A stretch of DNA of 64,000 nucleotides from Eudromia elegans. Lineage: Eukaryota > Chordata > Aves > Tinamiformes > Tinamidae. The notes beneath the pieces are model-generated. The model was not told where the DNA came from and ran no database searches. It saw nothing but the letters and a program-made list of their open reading frames with translations. Position numbers and translations under genes: made by a program. The stretch is taken from the NCBI GenBank assembly GCA_003342815.1, contig PTEX01000032.1, forward strand, positions 1,363,882 through 1,427,881, written 5' to 3'. Shown here in pieces: positions 39,301 to 50,255 of the stretch. How positions within the stretch are numbered: the stretch's first letter is position 1; each line of letters starts with the position of its first letter.

Positions 39301-42300
39301 AGCTGACAGATCTTTGGCAGTAAAAACAGCTGGAGAAAAACCCTCCAAAACACCATTTTTTCCAGCTGAAAAATGGAATGCCCAGGACACAGCCAATACA
39401 GAGACCCAGCCATGCAGTTACCTGGTGCCTTTCCCTTGCCCAAGGGCGGAAGGCTGGCCCTGCATCCCGAGGTGACCCCTCTGCTGCAGCTACAGCGCTG
39501 GGTCCGTCCTACAGCACTTCCTGGCTTCAGTCCCTGGCTAAGGACCCGCTTGCTGCATCAGCAGTTGCAAAACTGGCAATGCAATTCACCCAGGAGCTGA
39601 GCAAAGGTTGAGTACATAGGAGCAAAGTCCTCCCGAGAGCATCCCTTCTCCTGTCCTCCACCTGTGATCTGCTCCAGGACAGTCACACCAAGCAGCAAAG
39701 CCTCCAAACTGTCCTCCTAGGTAGCCAGGCCGCCTTTATGAACCCACATTCCTTTTGGCATGGGCTTGGCAGAGATCTCACCACCCGGGAGTCACGGCAC
39801 GCATTGACACATGCCTGAGACGCAGGAAGGGGCAGACACGGGCAGGCCCTGCGCCCGACCTGCCCTCCCGCACGCGACACTCCAGGCAGCCTTGCCGCAC
39901 AGCGCGGTTCTTCAAGAAATGCATATTTTGGGTGTCCACACCATGTTTTCAGGAAGTTCAGGAGAGGTAGGAAAGTGTATTTCCAGAGCTGTTGCCCAAA
40001 GAACAGACTGGTTTATTTAAACGTTTTGACTGTTTGTTACTGCAGATTTTCACATTTGTGAAGCCAGCAGGAACCACAAACGAGAAGCTGCAAACGCAGG
40101 CATGCCAACAACTCCGAGTCTGTCGTGATTTTTTTGCTTGCCACACAATACACCATTCACTCGCATTATTTCCTACACGGAGTCATAAAATACGCTCAGG
40201 GCTCTGAATACCTTCCAGCAACAACACAGGAAGGGGGAACACCCGTCCGATGCACGCTACTAACTTCCAGCGGGGAGAAGGGAAGCAGAGTGATTTCTTT
40301 TGGAAAATCCTAAAGATCAGGTGTTTGCTGTTAAATTAGGATGTTCAGCACCTTGACAGGGAGAGAAAGGTGGCCAGGTTTGAAGATCCTCAGCACCTAG
40401 GAGGCATTTAACCTCCCATAAAGAAAGGCACCGTAGAGAGACACAGACATCTCTTCTGGCAGAGGAGCAGTCACTCCCCATATCCCTCTCCCTCAACCAT
40501 GAGCATACGGACCCAAAGCTGGCACGTCCCTGGAAGCTCTCAGATGGGGCATACAGGCAGCTCCAAGCATCCAGCTGTCTGGACACCCACCCTTCCCCAG
40601 GGGTGAGCAGCTTTTTGCCATTTTCACCATAGTCCTGTTGTCTGCCAGGGAAATTGTGAAGGTCTGAAGAACTGACTCCAGGTCCTCCTTCACCAGAACG
40701 CGAGGGAGCCCACTGGAGAGGGCAGAAGGGTCACTCGTGGACACTGCTACACGACAGCTTGATGTCAGCAGTGCTCCTACACAACTGACCCCATGACCAA
40801 CTGCGGATGGGAACCCTCCAACAGCGAGAAAGGCCTGAGGCTGTGAATGAAGCCAGACTTCCTCTATCCACAGACATCACCTCGTTCTGGTCAGTCACTC
40901 CAGGTGACTCCAGGTTCTTCACCCGTGAACCAACATCCTCCAGGCACTTGGCCTCCCTCGGGAGACAAGGAAGGAGGCCTTGACGAGGCCCTGCTGCCAC
41001 ACGCACAAACCCAGCCCGTGTCACCCAGGCTGTGCAGAGGTGCTCAAGAGTGCCAAGAGGGTCCCAGGAGGCTACAACCAAAAACCCTGTCCCGAAGAGG
41101 GAGGTCACCCGGCACAGCCTCGAGGCAGTGACGCTTTCATGTCCCAGCCTGAATCCAGCCTCTCCTGCAATGCGGTTTTAGCGCCAAGTGACGACCTTGC
41201 AGCCGGGCTCCCCCTCGAGCTTGGCACTTGCGGGATTTGGCAAGAACCAACCCAGCCGTAACGGGTGCCTGTTCTATTCCCCGGACTGCCTCGGCATATG
41301 TTTGAACAGGAGCAGGAAACTCTTTTGTCTAAAGGACTTCTAGGTGGCTGCTGCGCTCTGGACAAGCATCCTCGTCCGCGGGCTCATTCACGAGCCAGGA
41401 GGAGCACAAATCGAGGCGAGACCCCTGGACTTCTTGTTCTGCATTCAGGAAGGCAGACAGGCTGTGTGCTTGCCAACCCGCACAGATGCAGGATGTTAAG
41501 ATTACGATTAAGATTAGATTCTGGTTAGACATTTTAACGTAGCGAATACGGGACCACCACGGTTAGTCTTTCCGGATCTTGACCTCTCCACTGACTTTGT
41601 GAACATATTCCCAATTTAGGCTGCTGACTGAGAGAAGGGCGGCACTAAGGCACTGCATCAGGACACGTCTCCTGATATCTACCATAGCTTTAAAGTGTGA
41701 ACCTACGAACTCTCCACTGGTCACAGTGTGAATTCTGCCTATAACAAGAGCCACTTTCTCAGTTAACAAAGTTTTCACTGGCACCAGTTTTACCAGTGCA
41801 TCCCAATGGGCTTACACTTAGAGCAGAAGGAGGCTACAGAGAGATATTCAGTTTTGACCATATCTCTGTTTTCACATACAAAGGCTGCTCTTTTACACTT
41901 TTGCTTTAATTTTAACTCACCCCACCTAGGAGACGTTCTTAAGACACGAAATGCATTCATGCAATTAACTTGAAAGGAGATAGAAACACCTAAATAGTTT
42001 CAGATCTTCTTGCTATATTAGCTAGCCAGATGAAACAAACCATTAGAAATCATTAGTTACAAACTTTTTGTTTTATCTTTGGAATTTTTTTTTCCCTTTT
42101 TCCTTCCTCGGACCACTGATCAGAAGTCCATAATACTCACATTCTAAAACAAAGCCACTTAAGATAATTGATAATACCTTTTCCTAGTAAATTTAAGTTC
42201 TCCTAAACCCTGTATAATATTTTCATGTCTTGCAGACTATGGGCCACATTTAATTTATCTGTTAAAACAGAGTGGATCAGGCCACAGTGTCAATCACCTG

Positions 42301-43390
42301 CCCTAGCCCATAGCCACATTATGTACTTCTATTAATAAACTAATCAAATGGTAATGAGAAGGCAGTAGGGCGCTGCCTCGTTATCCTTTCCCAGGGACTA
42401 CTTTTACTGAACTCCGTCAAGTTACTCCACATTTACAGCAGAATGAGAGAGGGATCAGGGTCTCCACTTGGCATCACAGACTGTAAACCCTGCAGACATC
42501 TCACAACCATTTTACAAGCTGCAAAACTGAAGTTCATTTCACCTCCTTTGATGTAAAAGCCGACAAGGGCATAGCCACTAACAAACATATCCTATGGTAG
42601 CTTTTCAGCAGCACTACAGAGACCACCTGCAACTCCTTACAGAACAGGGGTTCTGGCTAAAACAATGCAACACACAAGGCAGAAGAAGGACACTCTCCAA
42701 ACATAGAGCTTTCTTAAAAACAGATACTATTAGTATGAATGCTGCAGCTTTCGTAGATTCACTCACAGAGAAATCATTATGTAAAGCCCCAAGCCAGATT
42801 TACAAACTACCCCTGGATAAGAGCTGGGAAGTCTTTACGCTCCGATTTCACTTTGTCACCTAAGTAAAGCAGAGCAGCTTTAAGGCGACAGCATCAAACT
42901 GAAGGGAGGCAGGATCACAAACGGAGCCCGGCTGGGGCTTCCTCCTGGGGACGCGACCCGTCCCCTGCGCTTGGCGGTCCCCGTCCTCCCCGCGAGCCTC
43001 TCCCTGCGGTGCACGCGAGCTTTACCTGGGTTACGCCTGGAGGGCTGGCTCCCGCCTGTGCTGCTGTCTCTGGGAGACAAAAACAAAGTTGGGAAGAAGT
43101 TGGAGCACGGAGCAGCGACGCGGGGAAAGAGCCCAGCGAGCGCTGCCCTCGCCCCGGGGCCGGAGCCGGGGCGAAGTTTGGGAAGTTGCCGCCCGGCTCC
43201 CCCCCCCGCACTCACCGGCGTTGCGGAGCTTCTTGTTCCTCAGCACGGACAGGATGACGAGCACGTTGCCCAGGATGTCGCCCACGATGGTGACGATGAG
43301 CACGGCGGCCAGCGCCGTGGCGGCCCGCGCCGCGGAGCCGGCGCCCCCCCGGCAGCCCGCGCAGCTCCCGTTGCTCGCCGGCCGCTCCAT
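14517..43390 (-). CDS. MTNR1C: melatonin receptor type 1C (Mel1c), complete coding region, join of 43216-43390 and 14517-15385
   Basis: This is a class A G-protein-coupled receptor of the plasma membrane that binds melatonin and, in this family, couples mainly to Gi to lower cAMP. The join is 1,044 nt, giving 347 residues plus stop, close to the usual family length. An N-glycosylation site is at Asn7. TM1 spans about residues 25-48 and TM2 about 60-85. Cys97 and Cys174 would form the extracellular disulfide. The TM3 end is NRY (121-123) instead of DRY, followed by CYICHS. His192 in TM5 is the conserved ligand-site histidine. TM6 has CWGP at 247-250 and TM7 has NAVIY at 288-292, the family's NAxxY. 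The MERP start and the long identical-looking core point to Mel1c rather than MTNR1A or MTNR1B. It lacks the long tail of mammalian GPR50. No frameshift or premature stop is seen. Confidence 0.95.
21606..21647. promoter_or_regulatory. cluster of three CACGTG E-boxes in MTNR1C intron 1
   Basis: Perfect CACGTG hexamers lie at 21606-21611, 21636-21641 and 21642-21647. The last two are directly abutting. CACGTG is the site bound by CLOCK:BMAL1 and also by MYC/USF/TFE factors. A tight group inside a receptor gene known in birds for rhythmic expression is a reasonable candidate enhancer, but no function is shown by sequence alone. Confidence 0.4.
25270..25320 (+). repeat. 17-bp tandem repeat, three exact copies
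   Basis: The unit TGGGAGGATTGGCAAAG occurs three times without a mismatch at 25270-25286, 25287-25303 and 25304-25320. Perfect identity suggests recent expansion. It lies in MTNR1C intron 1. Confidence 0.97.
33030..33126 (-). mobile_element. CR1 LINE 3' fragment (minus orientation)
   Basis: The + strand carries the reverse complement of a CR1 3' end: CACAGAATCATT, then a TTGGAAAAGACC block, then AGTCCAACCATAAACC and CATGTCCCTAAATGCC. A short piece is missing between GACCTTT and AAGTCC relative to the usual CR1 tail. Similarity fades after about 33126. It is a short, diverged remnant in the MTNR1C intron, in the same orientation as the gene. Confidence 0.75.
36480..37330. promoter_or_regulatory. 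CpG-rich patch inside MTNR1C intron 1
   Basis: Base composition switches from AT-rich intron to GC-rich with frequent CpG, most dense at 36485-36680 and 36830-36990. Intragenic CpG islands can be alternative promoters, enhancers or germline-unmethylated sites. Long open frames here, such as + 36830-37357, look like by-products of low stop-codon density. I see no domain in them. Confidence 0.45.
38130..38245 (+). repeat. compound CT / TA / GT microsatellite
   Basis: A short CT run is followed by alternating TATA, then GTGTGTGTGTG, a CACGTG and more TATATATA. It sits a few hundred bases before the ancient CR1 fragment in the same intron. Replication slippage explains it. Confidence 0.9.
38866..39150 (+). 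mobile_element. old, decayed CR1-type LINE fragment (reverse transcriptase region)
   Basis: Translation across one frameshift shows the non-LTR reverse transcriptase motif NYRPISLT followed by VPGRVMER. About 170 bp on, a degraded VD-x-x-x-x-DF-x-x-x-FDF stretch matches the position of the VVYLDFSKAFDTV block in CR1. Frameshifts and stops interrupt it, so it is inactive. The flanks are too diverged to set limits. It lies antisense to MTNR1C within intron 1. Confidence 0.65.
43216..43390 (-). CDS. MTNR1C: MTNR1C exon 1 (residues 1-58 and first base of Gly59)
   Basis: The ATG is at 43390-43388 and the coding part is 175 nt, ending at a CG|GTGAG donor. It encodes [10 protein letters not shown] and on through TM1 to the first loop, RNKKLRNA. 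I chose this start because the MERP beginning and Asn7-Gly-Ser site match Mel1c receptors. The base at -3 is C, so the Kozak context relies on G at +4. No upstream in-frame stop can be checked because the gap begins 22 bp away. Confidence 0.94.
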
Positions 43391-43560
43391 GCGCGCTCCG
43401 CTCTGCCCGCGCNNNNNNNNNNNNNNNNNNNNNNNNNNNNNNNNNNNNNNNNNNNNNNNNNNNNNNNNNNNNNNNNNNNNNNNNNNNNNNNNNNNNNNNN
43501 NNNNNNNNNNNNNNNNNNNNNNNNNNNNNNNNNNNNNNNNNNNNNNNAGCGGAGCGCGCA
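43390..43560. repeat. perfect 13-bp inverted repeat flanking the assembly gap
   Basis: TGCGCGCTCCGCT at 43390-43402 is the exact reverse complement of AGCGGAGCGCGCA at 43548-43560. The arms enclose ten known bases plus the gap. The left arm touches the A of the MTNR1C start codon. A very GC-rich hairpin would be hard to sequence and could explain the gap. A mis-assembled palindromic end is an alternative. Confidence 0.85.
43413..43547. other. assembly gap, 135 N
   Basis: Unknown bases replace the 5' UTR and core promoter of MTNR1C. The flanks are very GC-rich on the left and CpG-rich then repetitive on the right. Confidence 0.99.
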
Positions 43561-43640
43561 GCGGCGCCGCACGCTGTGTCACGGCGCCACCGCGCGGCCG
43601 GCTCCGGCGCAGCCCCGCGCGCGAGCTCCGCGAGGCGGGC

Positions 43641-44476
43641 CGCGTGTGCGGTGCGTGTGCGTAGTGCGTGTGTGCGTGGTGTGTGTGCGTGGTGCGTGTG
43701 CATGGTGTGTGCGCGTGGTGCGTGTGCATGGTGTGTGCGTGTTGCGTGTGCGTGGTGCATGGTGTGTGTGCATGGTGCACATGGTAGCTGTGTGCGCGGT
43801 GCATGTGCATGGTGTGTGCATGGTGTGTGCATGTTGCATGGGGTGTGTGCATGTGCGTGGTGTGTGCGTGGTGCATGGTGTGTGTGCATGGTGCACATGG
43901 CAGGTGTTTGTGTGGTGTGTGTGCGAGGTGTGTGCATGCATAGTGCACATGGCAGGTATGTGCATGGTGCATGTGCGTGGTGTGTGCGTGTTGCATGATG
44001 TGCGCATGGTGCATGGTGTGTGTGCATGGTGCGTGTGCGTGGTGCATGTTGCATGGTGATTTTTGTGTGCACATGCTGTGTGTATGGCATGTGTTGCATG
44101 GTGCGTGTGTGTGGTGTGTGTTGTGTGGTGCATGTCCATGGTGCACATGGCAGGTGTGTGCATGATGTGTGTTGCATGGTGCGTGTGCATGTGCTGTGTG
44201 TTTTGCATGGTGCATGTATGTGGTGCACACAGCAGGTGTGTGTACAGTGCGTGTATGGTGCATGGTGCATGTTCATGTGCATAATGTGCATCCATGGGGT
44301 GTGTTGCATGGTGCATGTGCACATGGTTTGTGTTGCATGGTGCATGTGCATGGTGTGTATGGTACATGTGCATGGTGTGCATGGCAGGTGTGTTCATGGT
44401 GTGCATGGCAGGTGTGTTCATGGTGTGCATGGCGTGCACCTGCATGTCTGTGTTGTGCGTGTGCATGATGTGTGCA
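43641..44476. repeat. GTGTGCATGG-type minisatellite upstream of MTNR1C
   Basis: About 0.84 kb consists of shuffled GTGTG, GTGCATGG, GTGCGTGG and CACATGGCAGGTG units. Near 44385-44430 a 24-bp unit, CATGGTGTGCATGGCAG plus GTGTGTT, repeats. The strand asymmetry and lack of TAA/TAG/TGA in several frames create spurious open frames of up to 410 codons on both strands, rich in His-Thr-Ala or Cys-Met-Val. CpG-containing units are common next to the island and nearly absent by 44281-44400. Alternating purine-pyrimidine sequence of this kind can adopt Z-DNA. Confidence 0.95.
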
Positions 44477-46759
44477 GCCTGGGTGTGGTGCCCAGCGTGC
44501 ACGGCGTGCAGCACGCACGGCACAGGCGGGCAGGGCTGCATGCTGCTGTATGGGCAGAGGCCCAGGCGTGGGCTGCTGGAGCCGTGCCCAGCCTCGAGCC
44601 CGCTGCTCACCCGCAGGATGAGGGAAGGAAGGCGGCTTCAAAGCCTCTCCAGCCCCGAGCACAGGGACAGCCCCAGCCCTGTGAGTGGTTGTAGAGGCCG
44701 GGACCCTTGCGAGGAAACGACGCTGGCTCCTGAGCTCGGCATCCACAGGGATTTCTCAGTCGCCCTCACACGGCCTCGGTCGGGGAGCCGCTACCTGGGG
44801 ACCGGGGAAGCATGGCCGGGTTCAGCCCTGCTCCTGCCAGGCCCCGTACAGCAGCTCCCTGCCCGGGCCGGGCGCCGCAGGGCTCGGGTGCTGCCCACGC
44901 CCGTGTCCGAGGGGAGCTCCGGGCCGGGACGCCCTGCAGGGCACACGGGCGAAGCTCTGCATGTCGGCCGAGCACTTCTCAGCCTGCGCTTCCCAGCACA
45001 AGCACCTGCGGGCAGCGTGTCCGACACCGGGACAAACCCAGCCTCGCACCATGTCAGAGACACCGGCTGCCTTCCGCGCCGACTTGTCTAACTGACTGAC
45101 CCAAAGGAGCCCAGGGGGGCCGCCCGCTCCCAGGGAGCTGCGCTCGGTGGTGGCCTCTGTAGGGAGGGGACCAAGAGCCTGGGGCAGCCTGGCTTTGCCA
45201 GCAGGGCACCTGCACCCCTGCACCCACGGGAGTGCTCAGCCATAGCCGGAAAATGAACCTAGGAAAGTGGTTTGGGGGCGGTGGAAAGCTGCTGCAAGGC
45301 TGCACTGTGTAGCTGGGCCCACTGCACCCCAGCGTGTTCCCTATACCTGAACCCAGTAACTCCAGTCACAGAATTCCTGGTTCGGGCACAGGGCCCGGGG
45401 CTGGGTGCAAGCCGAGCTCCTGGCTGCATTCTGCTAGCACCGTTGATGCCCTTTGGATTCGGCCACTTGTTTTAGTTGCCTTCAGGTATATTTTAAGCAT
45501 GGATAACTTGGATGTGGCTTCAGGGGCCTCAACCTTGTGTACTTGAGGAGCGCAAATGTCTCGGTCTTGCTGGGGGTGTGTTCTGAACCCAGAGAAGGTG
45601 GTCAAGGAGAAGAGCTGCCATCGAACCCAGGCTGAAAACCATTACCCACCTTCCTGCTCCTGCTGGAGTAGCGTGCAGCAGAACGGGTGCTCCATATAGA
45701 ACTGCTGCAGGCAGGAAATCACAAAAAGGGCTTATTATCCAGACACTGCTTTTGCTCATAGATTTTTGCCCATAATTTGTATCTGCAAAGAGCAGCCTTG
45801 TTCCACGGCCCAGGACTGCCCTGGGTGAGCGGGTCTGCACCGCTCCACCTGCACGTGCACATCTGCATGGCTCTATCAACTGATCTCTCGTAAGACACGT
45901 CCCAGAGATTATGATAGATGGAGGGAGCCACCGTTTTCATCGCTGGAGTGATTTAGATGAATAGTTTTCAGGCTGCTTCCTCCCACCTCCCTGCTAAATG
46001 GACTCTTCACTGCTGCAATTAAGGAAAGGCTAGCGATGGCAAGGGAAAGAAATGAAGGTGGATGTATCAATAAGACCTTCTTAATTATGCTTCACAGGAG
46101 CCTCTGATGTAAATTATGCTGTAATAAATATAGCCACAACGTGCTGGAAGAATTGAGGCTCATCTGACTGCCCCAAACCCATGCGAGAAGGCAAGTGAAG
46201 GAGGAGCAGCATCCAGGAGCACCCCTGCGCCGGGCCGCGGTCCTTGTGCTTGGTGCACGGACACAGGAGCAGAGGAGCAAGGCGAGAGCCGTCGTGTGCT
46301 GCACCCCAACGCAGCAAACACTTTGCAAATCCTCCCTTCAAAAACGCTTAATAACTTCAATGACTTACGGGCCTTGAAAGGGCCGCTCCTGTTGCTGTGC
46401 GGGGTTTAGGGCGGCACTTTGTCCCGTCACTGAGCAGCACAGCAGGAGGCTGCACAGAGCCGAGGCCGGTGTACGGGCACAAGGGAAAGCTCGCCTAATT
46501 GAAAAGGAGCCGAGGCATTAATGGGGCTGCGCAGCACCTCGAGTCCTCTTTAGAAAGATTATTTTGTCTTCAGAGACAGCTTTAATGCTACTTAATGAAT
46601 CGTTTCTAAATGAAGGCTCTTTTTTCTTCTGCATGAGGCTGGACGAGCTGCTCTGACGATTCTGTCAACGGAGAAGAGACAATTAAGTCTCGTCAGGTTC
46701 ACAAAGGTGGTAACTGTCCCCTGCAAATGCCACCCCAGGGAATTCAGCATGTCTGCACA
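44477..46759. other. non-coding region upstream of MTNR1C
   Basis: GC-rich until about 45.3 kb, then mixed. No exon, transposon or RNA gene is recognised. The longer open frames around 44.7-45.1 kb have no domain and fall in CpG-rich DNA. Confidence 0.55.
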
Positions 46760-46965
46760 GGAGGAGGAACTTCTGTCCTGTGATGGCAACAGAGCCCTTG
46801 GCACAGGCTGCCCAGAGAGGCTGTGGAGTCTCCTTCTCTGGAGATCTTCCAAACCTGCCTGGATGCCACCCTGTGCCCCGTGCTCTGGGTGTCCCTGCTT
46901 GGGCAGGGGGGTTGGACTGGATGATCTCCAGAGGTCCCTTCCAACCTCAGACATTCTGGGATACG
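46760..46965 (+). mobile_element. CR1 LINE 3' end fragment
   Basis: The segment follows the CR1 tail: AGGAGGAACTTCT, then CACAGGCTGCCCAGAGAGG, GTGGAGTCTCCTTCTCTGG, a GGATGCCACCCTGTG block and the closing GGTTGGACTGGATGATC and CCCTTCCAACCTCAGA. It ends at ATTCTGGGA with the terminal short repeat degraded. Only the last part of ORF2 and the 3' UTR remain, a typical 5'-truncated copy. Confidence 0.9.
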
Positions 46966-47189
46966 CGAGGCCGCTTTGTCTTGTCCTGGTGACTGAACCT
47001 GGTCATGGCAGCGACGCCTCCCTCACCTCGAGCTCAGCCCCAGCCCCATCCCACTGCCCACATCCCCCTGCTCCGAGCCTGGACCCGCGGGCACAGTGCG
47101 CAGATGCAGCAGGAGGCTCCATCCCTCCCTCCTTTTGCCCTTTGCTTCTCTCCCGGCCTCTATTCCGGGGCCCAGCTCTTCCAGGCAGG

Positions 47190-47430
47190 GCACCACGTGA
47201 CGGAAGCGGAGCCGGCCTTGGGAAAAGCCGACGGTCGCGTCGCGATAGACGGGCAAACGCGGCTGCCCGCCCCGAGCCGCCAGCCCAGAGGAGCCATCAG
47301 CAAACAAGGGACCCGTGTAGGGCTCCGCACGCGGAGACGCTCCGGGCCCAGCAGCCCCCTCGTGCTCAGCCACTTCCCCAATCCAAACTGAAGCAGCAGC
47401 CGCGTGTGGAGCACGCAGCGCGCTCGCCCA
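47190..47430. promoter_or_regulatory. small CpG cluster with E-box and ETS-like site
   Basis: CpG is dense, for example GTCGCGTCGCGA near 47236. The left edge carries CACGTGACGGAAGCGG, which combines a CACGTG E-box with a CGGAAG ETS core. This arrangement is common in CpG-island promoters. No adjoining exon is recognised. Confidence 0.3.
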
Positions 47431-50255
47431 GAATGGGCTTTTTTGTTCATCACCAAAAAAGCGCGAGACACAGGCCCGTTCATTCAGCTCAACGGCTTAA
47501 CGTGACAATCTCAATAAAAAGGGGAAGAAGGAAAACTTTGTATTCCTTCTGCGCTTTGAATGTTAAATGACGCTCTCGGGGCTGCCTTGGGACGGAACAT
47601 CAAACCGCTTCCTCGCTCAGAGACGTGCGGGATTTAAAAAGAACAACTTTGAGGCCAGATTGCTGCTCCCAAACTGTTTCTTTTTTCATGTCGCACACAA
47701 GGACACAACATGAATGAGCAGACTTAGCCCTGGCAGAAGCAGGCGAGCAGCGTGACCTAGATTCACTTCGCACCGTGGAAGGAAGTGACGGCAGAAGTTT
47801 AAACCACCGCTCGGGGCTGTTGGATGAGGCGGGTTTGGGTCGAAGTTTGCCGAGATTGGCTTGTGCCTTCTCGAAAAGCTGAAGCCTTCCCAAAAAGCCT
47901 TCCCAAATCACCTTTCCCTGGGCAAGGAACGGAATTACAGGCCCTAAGCAAGCGGAGGCTTTCACCCAGCGCAGGAGGATGCTCTAGGCACAGCGTGCCC
48001 AGCACACAGAGCTTTGGTTATGCACCGGCAGCACCGCCTCGCTTGCAGTGACAGTCACCCATGGCCATGGCGAGGTCCTGGTTTGCTTCTTCCTTACAAC
48101 GGGAAACAGCAAGCCGGGACCCAGCGGTCAGGGGAAAGGTTTCCTCCGACGAGACCACTGCTTTTCCTATTGCTCGCGAGGGCAGAGCCCGGCAGCCCCG
48201 TACAAATTGCTCTGTGAAAGCCTCAGGAGGAGCAGCGGGAGCCGACCGCATTCCTCACGGCAGCCTTGCTTAGAAACCATCAATGGAAACGCAGGGGTCA
48301 AGGGAAGAGATGACAGGGCAGCCCCGACACAGCAGCCCCGGGGCCGGAGGCGGCAGGCACCGCCGTGGCCGGGTCCCCTCGCAGCCGTGTCCCTGGAAGG
48401 AACAAGGGATGTGAGCAGCGGGGTCACGGCAAGCTGCTGCCAAAGCCACGACCTCCTCCCGCCGTGGAGAGGACAGCGTGATCAGGCTGCTGCTCGGTGG
48501 CCTGTCAGCGATACGCACCCCTCCGGATATCCCACAAAAAGGGGGGAATACGCAGGTTTTTCTATCCCTCGCACTGCCCTGACCACCAAAGGGACTTCGC
48601 CAAAGCGTGTCCACAAAACTCAGCACCAGCCAGGAAAAGGAAAGCAGCTCCCATCCCGGCACATACCTGAATAATCCTTCTCGGAGCTGCTGCCTTCTGT
48701 CCTTGGCCCTGCAGACCGCAGAGACCGGCCCAGCCCTTTCCCTGCAGGATTCACAGGCTGCTCCCAGGTGTGGGACCTGGGCACACAGGGAGTAGATCCA
48801 CAGTCCCAAGCCCACTTCTGGCTCCTGCCAGCAGGGCAAATCCAGGGCTTCCTGTTGTGCAGGAAGGTCATGATGCCTCTTTTGCCTTTAGGATGTCCCC
48901 AGCAGATTCAGAGCCCATTTTTGAATTTTCACTTTACATTTTACATTGATGGGCTCATGGACATCTGCTAAACTTCAACACATTTCCTGTTGTGTGGTTG
49001 GATTTTCACCTGTGCATTTTAACATCAGCTGGCTATATTCTTTAAACCCTTTACTGGAAGGTTACCAGTCCCCCATATGCATGTGATGAACTTCATTGAT
49101 GCTCATTCACATGGGGAGAGTGGATCTCTCTTCAGCAGCTCCATTAAGAACTCTTCCTCTACAGTCCATTAAATACGCGTGCCTAATTTCTGCAGCATTT
49201 CTGCAGGCTCTGCAAAACGGTATTGATTTGTGCCAAGTGAGCAGCTCTGCCCAGTGAGGAGTCGGCGTTTTGGCCCGTTTGGGCTTGCACTCCAGCCTCT
49301 TTGGATGCTCCCCCTGCCACGTTTTGCTGACACCTTCCTCAAATTTTCACTTTTGTTTTCTCTGCGGACCTGCTGGAGAGCATGGCTCGCTCACCCCCCT
49401 CACCCAAGCTGTTTTACCTTCCTGCTAGGACCTGCAAGCACAGCCACTAGTGATTAATTCCTGTTTATTTAATATCGCTTAGTTAGAAGACTCAGAAAAC
49501 AGCAGCCTGGCAAACTCGCGATGCTTTCTGCCTTCCACATCGAGTTCTGCCAGCAGACGTTTTCAGTTTTGGTTCTCAGATCTCCTTCACAGTCTGGTCT
49601 CAAAGCAGCAAATCCAGCAGCCCAACTGTGTGTGTTAAACTCGGCACTCTCAAATGTGTTACCGACGATCCACAAGTTTCCCCACTCTTCACATGCAGCG
49701 GGTTCCCTCAGGCATTTCATTCATCCCAGAGGAGCGACGTTCTTCAGATGTCTTCAGCAGTTTGATGCCTGTTTTCCCTCCTAGTACCTGATAGTAGGTG
49801 AGCAAAAATCCACCTGATACAGCGATTTTTAAAAACCGTCTTCATCAGTAATTCCACTTACCTTCATAACAAGGTGAAAACTGTGCTTAAATCTCTTTGG
49901 GTTTTTTTGAGAATTTAAGCAATGCTGATTTCTAGGGCCTTTTGTCACCCTGCTGCCTTTACTTCTGTTCCCTTCGTACTGGACACGCTCTTTTATTTCT
50001 ACTGACGTGGCTAGTCCCGGGTTTTATGTGAACATTGAGAAACGAGCTGTGGTTTATAACTAACATGAAATTTTACTTAAAGTTGACTATTAACTTTAGA
50101 GGAAAGAGAGAGAAAAAGGAGGAAAAAAGGGAATTGCATAACTCAGGCTCACCCCATTTGCCTGCAATCCAGCATATTTGGAGCTTTAAAGTCGGTTCTG
50201 AAGTTTAACTGGCTCGTGTATATTTAAAAACAAAACACAGATTTAACAGAGAACT

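Larger units (their letters stand above)
15386..43215 (-). other. MTNR1C: MTNR1C intron 1, 27.8 kb, phase 1
   Basis: The donor is CG|GTGAG (GT at 43215-43214) and the acceptor is TTGTAG|GC (AG at 15387-15386). The intron interrupts the Gly codon after RNA in the first cytoplasmic loop. A long intron at this point is characteristic of vertebrate melatonin receptor genes. Inside are two CR1 remnants, a CpG-rich patch, short tandem repeats and an E-box cluster, listed separately. I saw no nested gene. The many short open frames have no recognisable domains. Confidence 0.93.
42920..43650 (-). promoter_or_regulatory. MTNR1C: CpG island covering MTNR1C exon 1 and promoter
   Basis: CpG is dense from about 42940, through exon 1, up to the gap and again from 43548 to 43650. 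The transcription start is not visible: the gap starts 22 bp upstream of the ATG, and the sequence beyond it up to 43640 is GC-rich with no TATA box. This is the expected promoter type for the gene, but the core is unsequenced. Confidence 0.8.

Noticed and set aside
14517-43390. Assignment as MTNR1A or MTNR1B
   Set aside because: The MERP N-terminus, [19 protein letters not shown]-type core and the short Asn-rich tail agree with Mel1c. Human MT1 and MT2 differ clearly in the N-terminus, loops and tail.
43641-44476. CRISPR-like array
   Set aside because: The units are short, shuffled and contiguous, without unique spacers of constant length, and the genome is vertebrate.
43641-44610. Long open frames (up to 410 codons) on both strands, His/Thr/Ala-rich or Cys/Met/Val-rich
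   Set aside because: They arise from the GTGTGCATGG minisatellite, which lacks stops in several frames at once, and some run through the N gap. No non-repetitive domain is present.
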